From Uloborus plumipes (lineage: Eukaryota > Arthropoda > Arachnida > Araneae > Uloboridae), in contig JAXGGA010001590.1 in NCBI GenBank assembly GCA_038373865.1, positions 62,001 through 126,000 of the forward strand: a DNA stretch of 64,000 bases, written 5' to 3'. The translations under genes and the position numbers were made by a program. Under the pieces are notes generated by a model. The model worked only from the letters and a program-made list of their open reading frames with translations, was not told the origin of the DNA and did not search any database. Below, one piece after another: positions 11,601 to 23,600 of this stretch; the stretch's first letter is position 1; every line of letters starts with the position of its first letter.

Positions 11601-14600
11601 TTTCATTTTGAAAAATGTGATCTCTTTGTATCCAATTTGAAAATCGAATTTTTCTTATTTTTCAAGCTAATTACTCTTTATTAGGAGGCAAATAAATGAA
11701 AATTCGCTTTATTTTTTTGTCCAGATCCTTATTTTAAGTTTTTTAAAGCAAAATTAACTTTTATGAGTCTAAATGTTAAACGCTGAATGGATCGTTTCAT
11801 TTTATCTTTACATTAATTGTGTTCACAGAAATAAAATATGTTTATCATAGACCTTTAAAATGCAATTTAAAATTTTTTTTTCCAAAATAAATCCTTTTAT
11901 ATACTGTTTTTATGCTTTTGATGCCATCACTTAGAAAACTGCAATCTCTTTGCATCCGCTACAGGAATCGGATTTTTGCATTTTTGTTGTTTCATTCGCT
12001 TTTTTAAGAAGAAAATAAATGAAATTTATTTTTATTTTTTATTAAATTCGAAAATTTTAAACGAAATCCCGTATTTTTTAAGAGTTGCTTCTATCAGAAA
12101 ATAAAATACTGAATCAATCCTTTTTTTTTTTCAATTATTTTAAGATTTTAAACATCTTCAGTTCATATTTAGTATAATTTTACATAATTTTGGATTTAAA
12201 AAAGAGATTGATACATCTGGGAGGCCACAAAACCTCCCACCTAAAAGTTTCTATGATGCAATTCCATTGAAATTTTTATTATCCACAATTAATAAAATTT
12301 CCATCGAAAAAAATTAAGAATAATTAGTGAAGAAAAAAAAAACAAGTTAAAAATGTACAAATAAAACAACATTCAAAATGAATTGAAATTAACCCATTAA
12401 TGCCTAGCGTCCCTTTTTAGGGACGGTCCAAAAAGTGTGTCTGAGTGAACCAAAAATGAACATTTCAACCAAATAATAGTGTTCAATGATTACTTTGGTG
12501 TTGTTTCAATTCATTATCAACAGATTGCAGCACACAACCGTTGTAAAGTGTGTTCTGTAGCCGTTTTATTGTGATCTTCATCAAGGATTACATCTTTCAC
12601 AATCTCAAAAACAAGAAGCTGAGTTTTTAAAATGATTCCCAGCTTCCCAGTTTGTGTTAATTGCTGATTTTGTTTCCTCTTATAAAATGTCTTTTTAAAT
12701 ATTATATCATAGGCAGAAAACAATTTTAGTAAAAAAAGTGGGGTCTATCGTAACAGTTAAGGACGATTTTTCTTTCCTTAATAAAACAATTATTTTTTAC
12801 ATAATATTTTTGAAATTATTTTTCCTGTCCGTTAAACACTGTTCGTAACCAGCATACAAAATATCTTTGGAAAAATAATGTCAGGCATTATGGCTTAAGA
12901 ACAAAGATTTAAAAGGACCTAAGCATGTAAATAAGCAACATTAATGTTAGCGTATTTAAGCAATGGTAAAAATAAGGTCAATTTAGTAAAAAAATATTTG
13001 AAAAAATGATTAATGCATTGAAAATGAAATAACAGTAACAAATATAAACAAAACAATCCTAAACTTAGAAAAGTTGGCCAGAATAATAGTAAATTCAACG
13101 AGTAAAAAGATTAGAGAGCTTAACTCTAGAAAAGCATAGACGATGTCGTTTGTTTATCCTATTTGTAGCGCTTTCTATAGTTATTTTCCGTTCCCAATTC
13201 AGAATGGTAGTCTCTTAATCATTCATTGTCATTTGAATCAGAGTCTATTGCGAATCTCTCTGCACTTTAAATTTTAATGTACTCGTAAATTTGAAATTGT
13301 GTTCCTAAAGCTGTTTAAATATTTTCCTATGAGTCCTTAAAAAAATTTGGGAGTCCTTAAAAAGTCCTTAATTTTCATTTTTAAAAATGAGTATGAACCC
13401 TGAGGTGAGACTTATCGGGCTTTAGCCAAGCCTGTGGTGTGAGGGTAAGCTTTTATTAGGTATCGTTTTCCGTGACGTATACGTGGCTCCTGGCACAGCC
13501 ATCTTAACACAAGTATTTAGAAGGCTGTGCTCCTGGTTGCAAAGAAAAAAGACAGAAAATAAAAGATAATAAATCAGCTGAACTTGTTATTTTATGGACG
13601 TTCTTCGACGATTGTTGATACGTAGTAGCGTGGGTCGATTTTGCACGGCGAGTTGAAATAGCGTTCATTTCTGTTTTCTCTTCGTATCTTGTTTGCAGTG
13701 GTGCAAACAAGATACGAAGCGGCGTATCTTGTTTGCACCACGGAATACATACGAAGCGGCGTATCTTGTTTGCGCAGCATGACTCAAATTGCGCCACGCT
13801 GCGCCAAATAAAGAATCTTGCGCCATCCTGCTCCCAAACGCACTTTTAGATCGAAATTGCGCCTGACTGCGCCAAAACGACCGCTTTTCTAGCGAATATC
13901 GCGAAAAAGTGGCATAACTTCTGCTTTTATTAACCGTACGTTATGACGGTTGCTATGGCGATATTCTGAACATGTGCGTCGCGAAAAATATTCTCCTTAT
14001 CTGAAATTTCAATCCTTTTGCATCTTGCAAAAATTTTGATATTTTTCACAATCCAATATTATTTTGACACATGCTACCTCAGCTTAACTTATTTTATATT
14101 TTATTTTGAGAAAAAAGTAATTTATTTTTAGAAGCTTGTCAACATCTAGCATTTACGTCGCGGACGAAGCTTCCTCTGTTGAAGATTTCAATCCAAATGC
14201 ATCTTGCAAACATTTTAATATTTTTGACAATTAACCGTTATTTTGACAATAGATACCTTCCATTAGCTAATTTTAGCTTATATTTTGATAACAAACAATT
14301 TATTTTTTCTATTTATATACCTATTAATTTTTCCAAGCTTGATTTTAATAAGCATTAGGTTCTCCATTGCTTCATTTTTTGGAAAACAATTAAGACAATC
14401 AAGCACATAATGTTTAATTATGATTTTGTACTGAAAGGCAGTATTTTGAAAAGTTAAATTTGTAAAATTATAATTTTAATAGCTTAAAATAGAATTTTCC
14501 ATGCTACTAGCAGCAGTGCTCCCATTAGGTCATTAAAGGAAAGATAAAATATTGATGTGTTGTACAAAATTCAGAGATACTTTATGGCAGCGCATAATTA

Positions 14601-17600
14601 TCTCATTCTACTGTTTAGAAGTTCTAAAGTTTTGTAACCAGCACATATTTAAGGCATTAAAAGCAGAGAGACAAACAAATTAAATGTGAAGCAGTATACG
14701 ATAGTTACACAAGAAGCTTAATCCAATCAAGAGTCATCAGATTTTTTATTAAATTTAAAAAACCAACGACTAAAGTCAGCTGTTAAGAACAATGTCTTGT
14801 CTGAAATCGAGTTGCAAAATGGATTTTAGAAGATGCAGAGAAGTTATGAATGAGAAAGAGAAAGAACAGTAGAACAAAAAGAAACAAAGTTAAACTTTTA
14901 AATTAAGGTTTTTCAATTTTTAGCTCACAAAATCTAATTTTGCGCGATAAAACATAAAAAAACTTTAGTTTACTTTTCAAGCACAAAGGTAGTTAGTTCC
15001 TCAATTTTAAGTTAAAGCACATTGTTTACAAAAGAATATCCAAATGTTATTGATAATTATACAACTAAAAAACCAAAAAATGTCTAAATTTTTTATATTG
15101 TCGTGGAAGTTTTAAACCAAACGTTTGCATTTCATATTTGACCACCACGAATGCGCTCCTAGGTGGATAGGATTTTTTTCTTTTATATAGGCCTAGAGTC
15201 TGCTTGTTAATCCTTGAATTTTATAAATTGAAGTGTGTGTCATATTGTACTACATTTAAATGGTTTAAAAGGAACTGCTACAATTTTATTTAAAATTTGT
15301 TCATAAAATTTTTGGCGTGAGTGTAGTAGCTGTATAGTACCCGTTGCTCGTTTCTTAAGCTGCTTTAAAAATGTAAAATGATACATAACTGGTAATAAAA
15401 TGTATATGGAAGTTGAAGCTTTGCTGTTTATAGAAATGAATATATTGTGCAAGAACATAATAGTTATGTTTTTCGACTAACTGATAAGCTTTTCCTTTAA
15501 AAGTTAGTTATTCAGCAGAAGTAAGACTACAAAACGTCAAGTGGCCCTATATATTCTGGAAAATGGGCCTGAAAAAGACCATATAAAGGCCCTATTTTTT
15601 AATCTGCTGAGAGGGTGAGAACCCTGTTATTGACTGTTCCCTCATGTGTTTTTTTTATGAATTGTGCTTATTTTTGATCATCATCGTTCATTTTAAACTT
15701 AGTCTTTTTTTTTTTTTTTTTTTTTTTTGATAGGACGTGATGAGTTGAAGGCCAAAGTTGAAAGTCAGCAGAAAGAATTAATTGATCTACAACAAAAGGT
15801 AATTTTCTTTTTTTTATTTAATAATTTACAGAACTATGACATTCATTTATATCTATTTATTGATTCAGATGCATTCCTTCATTTAATAATTCACTTTTTT
15901 ATTTTTCTCATACATTAATTTGCTCATTTTTTAATTGATTTGTTTATTGCTCCATTTAATGATTTATTTGTTCATTCTTTTATATACTCATTTATTTGAT
16001 CCAAAATATTTTTATCAATCAAATAGAAAATATTTCACTTAAGAAAACTTTATTTAGTTGTTTTTTATTTTATGTATTTATTTATCTTTGAAAGTTCAAG
16101 TTTACTGCTAAAAATTTAAATAAAATTTCAATGCAAGTTCTGTCATAAAATACATTGTTCTTTCTCTCTGTTCTGCAATTTTCAAAATAAATTTATAATT
16201 TGTTCATTTTGAAGCAGATTCAGGATTTGTATGCTCCTTCAGAACTTCTCCAATACTCCTTCATTTAGGAAATTTTGTTGAAGGACCCTTCAAACTCCTG
16301 CATTTTGGTGCTAGTCAGTTTGTCTAATTATTATTTAAAATGTTTAAAAAAATACTTAACCAATTGCAATATATTGAGTAATCATATAGGTAAAAAAAAA
16401 AAATAATTAATTGGAAATACCTTGTCCGGCGTGATAAAAACTGTCCTTCAAAATTTTAATTTTATCCTTCAAAACTCTTCCAAAACTCCCCCATTTTTAT
16501 TTTGAAATTGAGTACAAACCCTGAGGTTAGTTATGTGAAATTTTCCCTTATCCCACAAGTCCCCTACAGATTGTATAGAAAGCTAAAATCAATGAAATAT
16601 TTTTTTACTCTTGATTAAAAACTTCTTTTTTTTTTTTTTCAAATTAAGAATGAAGAACTCCAGAGGTTAGCGGAAGAATCACAGTCGATGAAAGACGAAC
16701 TCGACGTCCTGCGGCATACGTCAGACAAAGTCGTAAGATCACTTGGTTTTTGATTTAAAAAATATTTTTAGTTTATATTTGATCGTGTTACCTGATTTTT
16801 CTCCTCTTCTCTTTTTTTCACAGAATGTATATGAAGCAACAATAGAGTCCTACAAAAAGAAGCTAGGTTTGTAGCTTTTTTCTTTCTTTTTTTTTTTTTA
16901 ATTTTAATCATGAAAGTAATATAATTTGTTATACCCCTGTGGCAGAAAGTTGTCAACACAGCGACATTGTCGCAGAATCAAGGAGACAGTGTGCAGAAAG
17001 ATTTTTGTAATTGGGAGGGAAAAAAAGCTAAAAAGAAATAATATAAAAAACAGCCAGCAGAAGGGAAAAAAACTATGAATCTGTAGTATTAATGTTAACA
17101 TTTTTAAAAATATAAACACCTTGTGTTACTGTAAGAGGGTTGCATATATATTTATTATTGAAGAATATTCTAGAGTTGCAGAAAGAAATTGGTTCTAGAA
17201 AATTCGTCGCAGAAAGCTGAAAAAAATTCTGCCACAGGGTTTCTTACAACATACAATGTGCATAAATCTAGTGAAGCATATCTATTAGGTAGGCTTGTTT
17301 AAAATGCACAAATAATCATCCTATGGATAAAACTTATATGTATTGTGTTTGTTCTTGAATTGTAATACTTTTTGTTATTAGTCTAAAATATTAAGATTTA
17401 TGCAAAGATGGAGTGATTTATGTTGGTGAGAAGCTGAAATGGCTAATCTAATGTTGCAAAGGATTTTAAGAAAAAGTAATGGGTAAAAGAAATATTCATT
17501 TTTGAAATAATTAGGATTGAAGTCGAATAGAGATCCAGACTATTATGATAAAAAACATTGTTAATTTGTGTTTTATTGGTGTTTGAATAAAAGAATAATT

Positions 17601-20600
17601 GATTCTTTTATTCAGGAAATCTTTTCCAATTTTATTATATCTTCTATTTTATTTATTCCGTACAATTGTTACTTTAATTTTTGTTTTATTTTTTATATTT
17701 ATATTGAATGTCATGTAACAAAGCAGATTTTAATTTTAGAGGATATGAGCGATTTAAAAAAGCAAGTGAAAGTTCTGGAAGGAAAAAATACTCATTATAT
17801 GCAGCAAAACATGGAATTAGAAGAAGTAAGAATCATGATAATTTTGTGTGAATTCGATTATAATTCATTTTAAGGTATGTACATGTATGTGCACTTCTTG
17901 TTTGTTGCATGAAGTTTTCTATGTGTAATTTAAATTCTGGAAAATTAAGAGAAGAATGGATTCGTCATATTTCACTGTCCTAAGAAAAAGAAAATTACAA
18001 TGAAGTAGAAACTAATCATCATTCAAGTATTTGCTGAAACTTTGCTGTTCTCATGTCTTCCGTGCACATTTATATATATACAGTCAATTCTCGATAACTC
18101 GAATTTGAAGGGACCGAAAAAAAACTTCGACTTATCGGAAGTTCGACTGATCACTAGTTTCGATTTCCAACATTTTAATAATAAAAACTTTTAATATTCA
18201 ATTAATGTATAGATAACTGACAAGTTTAATTAATTAAAATGTACACTATTTGAATTAAAACGTTGAGAAAAAAGGAAAATCTTCCTTTTTATACATATTA
18301 CATTCGTGTGGGATAATCCGTTATTTTAAGCTGCTTTGAGCAGCTTTGCAATTTAAGAAACGTTAAATATTACAGCTTTTTCACATATCGTTCTTCCTTG
18401 GCAACAGATTCATTTTCCTCCATGGTTTGTATGTACTCTTCGTTGCAAACCTCAGTGTTTTAATCACATTTCTTAAATTCACATTGAAGAAATTTTCTTT
18501 ATCAACTGTTTTAAAAGTCGTTTGTTTTAAATTTAATAATCACTACGCCACTGTCACAATTCATTGAAGATTGAAGAAGCAAAACTTTTGGAAATCAAAT
18601 TCCTTGCAGACGCAATAAGTGCAATCAATACAGCAAGAGTCACAACAGGTGTTATTCCTTAATTGCACATTGCTTCAACAGATCTTTTTTGAACTTCAGA
18701 TAATCCCTGAATGAATCCCCCCGCAAGAGAAGAATAAATAAAATTTCATGCTCTCACTTGAATGTTTTTTTCTGCTTTTTAACTATCAAATGTTCAGTCG
18801 CCACAAGAAAAAATTGGAGTTAAGGAAAGTAAACTTCGAGATATGGAGGAAAATTAACATAGAATTGAAGAGAAAGGGATCGGGACCTAATAAGAAATTC
18901 GATTTATAGTAATATTCGAGTTATCGGACTTCGAGTTATCGCGAATTGACTGTATATATATATATATATATATTTATATTTATTTATTACAATGAAGAGA
19001 CTTTTCTTTTAAGTTATGTTAAAATTTGCGTATTTTAATCATTTAAAATGTTGTAACTTTTCACCTTTTATTGCTTTCTTACTATACAAGTTTGATTTAT
19101 TTTATTTTACTTATTTATTTCAGGGCCGTATTTAAGGGGTGGGTTTTCAGGGTTCAAACCCCCTCCGAATTTTTTCAAAACTATTACAAAAATGTTTTTC
19201 ATGGTTTCTCACTGAAAAAATTATGATTGCTATGCTATTTTAATTTTCTTATTTACTTTGAAACTGCATTTGAAAAATTATTTTATCATTAATTTCTTAA
19301 CAATACACCTTTCCCTTCGAAATTTTAATACCACTAAAAAAACACCAAAATTCTTCAGTTTTTGTAAGTACCAACCTCTATATTTAACTTATCTTATAAG
19401 TGTCGTAAGATAGAAATTTTAAAAGTACTTCGAATGTGCATGCGTGTATCAGTAAACTCATCTACGTAGATTTTTTTTTCTTCATTGAAAAGATGAGGCT
19501 TTTTTTTTACATTTTTCATATTTATACCCTTTTAACATTTATTGTAACAAAAATCAACAGAATATAGAACATGGAATCAAATTTTATTGACTTAATAGAT
19601 TTTATGAGAAATAAGTCTGGAAAAACCCTCCCCAAAACTAAAATCTGGTTATGGCCTGATTTATTTTTTTATTTATTCATTAATTTTATTTATTTATTTA
19701 TTTATTTTCTGGTTGTTTTAAAGAACACAAAAAATCCCTTAATGTGTCTATCACTTAAAAAATGATAAATGAATAAAAAAAATTGAATTATTAAATAAAT
19801 ATACAAGCAGTACATCACAATCCCACGTTACATTTTTTGATTTCAAACCTTTTTATGTTCAACTTGAAACATTTCAAAAAAAAACTACTGCTTGTGCATA
19901 AATTAATATATAAATATTAGTATGTTCTGGTTTTATAGGAACTTAAAAAGACTGTGATGATAAAATCTCAAGTTGACATGTACAAGAAACAGGCCCAAGA
20001 GCTGCAATCAAGGCTTTCTGAAGAGACTAAACGAGCTGACAAAGCTGATTTTGATAGTAAACGTGCTTTGGAAAAACTTGCTTCAATTCAGAAAGAGAAA
20101 GATGTAATCTTTTTACTATTTTCATATTATTAAGCATACTAGAAAATCACCCGTTATGTATGATTGGTGCATATTGATTTTTATTTAGAAAGATTTTCTG
20201 TAAAATTTGGTTTATTCAAATGGAATTTCTCTCTTTCTCTCTTATATATGTGTGAGAGAGAAATTATAAACACTAATTGAACGGAAATTTAATTAAATAT
20301 ATGTTCCATGAAAAGATATATTTTTTAAATTTTCACGTTAAGATATTTCTTTATTTAATTACATTTTGATAATTGAGACTTTTGACATTAATGTAGAAAT
20401 AAAAATACCGTAAGGGTATATGTTATAAATATAATATCTATACAGGGTGTCCACTCCTATCGTGGCCCAATAGCTAATTTCTAAACCGTTAGAGATAAGC
20501 ATATAGTTTATTTAGGAAAAAAATCTCTAAATTACGAAAGGAATTTTGGGTCTATGAAATGTTTTTCAAAAAATCAAATTTTGAATGAGTTACAAAATTT

Positions 20601-23600
20601 AAATTTTTATATAGCCCCCCAGTCCTATCAATCATATTTAGTAAAACATTCTTGACACTGTAACGTTTAAAACTCAAAAAAAATCACTGTTCTACGACGA
20701 GTTATGACGTTTTGAAAAATCAAGATTTTGCATTATTTCATGACGTCATCCAGAGATTGCTTAAGGGACCCTATGCAAAATCCTTCAAAATCTTGAGTTT
20801 TCAAAACGTCATAACTTGGTCAATTTTTGTCGTAGAAGAGTGATTTCTTTTTTAGTTTTAAACGTTACGGTGTCAAGAAGACGGTGTACTAAATATGATT
20901 AATACGACTGGGGAGCTGTATAAAAATTGAAATTTCGTAACTCTTTCAAAATTTGATTTTTTTGAAAAACATTTCGTAGCTCAAATTCCTTTCATAATTT
21001 AGAGATTTTTTCCTAAATAAACTATATGCTTATCTCTAACGGTTTAAAAATTAGCTATTGGGCCACGATAGGAGTGGACACCCTGTATTAAGTGTATGGG
21101 TGCCCTTTGTCCCTGATAACCATATTTTCATTTGCTGCATGCTAATTACCATTTCTTTTCATGGGTTTACCTGATATTACCTAATCTAGAAAATCACCAT
21201 TTATAATATGATTAGTTGCAAATTTATCCTTCATATATAGTCACATGACTGTACTTATTTGTTAAATCCCTGTTGGATTTAATTAGTAATTTACTTCTGT
21301 ATCCTGCACACAACAAACCTATATCTCTTTTTTTTTTGTTTTTTGTTAGTGTTTTCATCCATTTAAAAAAAATTAATTTCTATTATGTCTGAATTTTATA
21401 GAGACTGGTTATTGAGAGAGACTCACTGAAAGAAAGCTTGGAAGAGATGCGTTGCACACAACTACAGAAGGGTAATTTTTTAAATATTTCTTGTACTTCT
21501 TCTATTTTAGTTGCCCAAATTTGGAACTCACGAAAAATGTATGTATTAAGTAGTTGATTACCACCCCTATGCCAGGGCTGAGGCAGAACTAGACACAATT
21601 CACCGGTTATGTCATCCAGAAACTGCAATTTTGTCATGATTGGGATTTGGCAGTAATCGAGCTGCAGGCAGAAATCATCTTATAGTAGCTGAGAGTGCCG
21701 AACAAACTGGTAGCTAAAGAAAAGGTTTTTACTTGCGTCATGTTTGTATTTTTTAAGGATTTTATTTTTCTAAAACATAATTTTTGCATAGAAAAAAAAT
21801 TTGATAGAAATTAAGAACTTTAACTTTTATATTAATAAATTCTATGCTTAACAGCTTTAGAAATGAATTGCCAGGTATAACAGGTTACTTTCTTAAATCT
21901 ATGACTGGACTTGACCAAAACTAACATATACCTTTTTTTTAGTTAAAAAACTTGGAAAAAAAAACATTCATTTCATTATTTTACAATGAGCTATCTTTGG
22001 AAGTATGGTAACCTCTGTTTTAAATTTGCTTACTGAAAAAGCTGAAATTATTCATTCAAAGTTTGTTTTCAATGCATTCTGATTGAATTATTTATGAGGG
22101 TTTTATAATTTATTATTAGTGGTTGCAAAATTTGATCTGCTTGTTTCTACCACCTGCATGTGTTATTTTACTTTTTATTGCAGAATTAGATGCTTTTCCT
22201 ATGCAATATTTAATGGCTGGTACATATTTTGACGCCTGAAGTAACCATTCTTTTACTGATTTAAAAAAAATCAGCTTGTAGATGAAAAATATCCTTATTG
22301 CTGTTTATACAATTTTAGCACTATTATTATGATTCTAATGTTTTACACAGTTTTAATTTTTCGTTGAAGACAAAAGTATGTTTTTTTTTTTTTTTTTTTT
22401 TTCAAATAAGTATCGTTTTTTATTGGATTAATTCATTGTTGTGTTTCTGTCTGTTTTCATGTACATGAAAGTTCCTTCCTTGTATAGTTGCTAAGAATAA
22501 TTCACAAATTTGCCTTTAGAAAATCCATCTGATCGGAATAACAGTGACACATCCATGGGAGACTCTGAATTATTGGATGCAGTGCCTCCAGAAATTAGGT
22601 ATGTTTCATGTCTAACAGTTGAATTTAAATTTTTAGCTCTTTGAGAAATTAAATGGGAGAAAATAGTTGAAACTTGCAGTGTGCACTATATACACATATT
22701 TATGAATTATGAAAAATAATGTGTAAACGTTATTAGCATTGGGCATCTGGCTAAAGTTGCAGTAATTCTGCTTTGGGAAAATGCTTGCTAGATGATTGAA
22801 CTAAAGATTAGTGAAAAAATAATGTGTATGGATGTAAATCTTCGTTTATCTGACCCTCGTTCATCCCTATCCTCGGGTTATCCAGATAATATTTTTAAAG
22901 GTACACAAACTTGTATTCGCTTTAATAATAATTTTAAATTGTGATAATAAGAACGGAACTATAAATACAACAAATGTTCACTTTTTTATACTAATGTACA
23001 ACTCCTTACTTCTGAAAAGGTCACACTTAAAATTAAATATATTTCATTGGGAAACATAGTTTGAAAAATAACTTATGTTTTTTCACAACTGCAATGCAGC
23101 TTAATATTCTTCTTACTTGAAAGCAAACCCATAAAACTGCAAAGAAACACTAATGCTAAATAATTACGTACATGAAATAAACATATTTCTTAAATTATTT
23201 GTTATTCAGTGCTGTATAATAGAAAATTGTGTAATCTAATTGGAAATTGACAATTTCGTTCACTTTGAAACAACCATAGTTATTAAAGTTAAAAAGAAAA
23301 CAAAAAGACTATTCTATTGTAGTATACTTGATAAAAAACCAAATGACATTCAAGTTTCAATAACTCAAAACCACTAGAAACTGGTTAAAAGCTTTGAACT
23401 ATAGAAGATTCCCACAGCATGCTCAAGAGTTTAGGACCTAATGAGAACTTCGATTTATCGGAAGATTTGAGTTATAAAGCTTTGAGCTATCGCAGCTCAA
23501 CTGCATTGCTTCAAGTCCTTGCACGTCCTTCCAATAAGCAGTGCTATGAAGTTTGCTCTGAAAGCAACTAAAATCCATCATTTTTAAAATAAGTTTTAAA

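Larger units (their letters stand above)
10252..15626. mobile_element. 5.4-kb DNA transposon shell, 5-bp TSD TTATT
   Basis: It starts CAGGGTTCCCACGGGCC and ends GGGTGAGAACCCTG. Subterminal GGCCTGAAAAAGGCC and GGCCTGAAAAAGACC motifs occur at both ends. TTATT flanks it at 10247-10251 and 15627-15631. About 2.9 kb of it is a second nested element. The rest (13408-15540) includes a GC-richer hairpin zone and AT-rich DNA with no recognisable transposase. Probably a non-autonomous or decayed member of a hAT5-like group. Confidence 0.65.
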
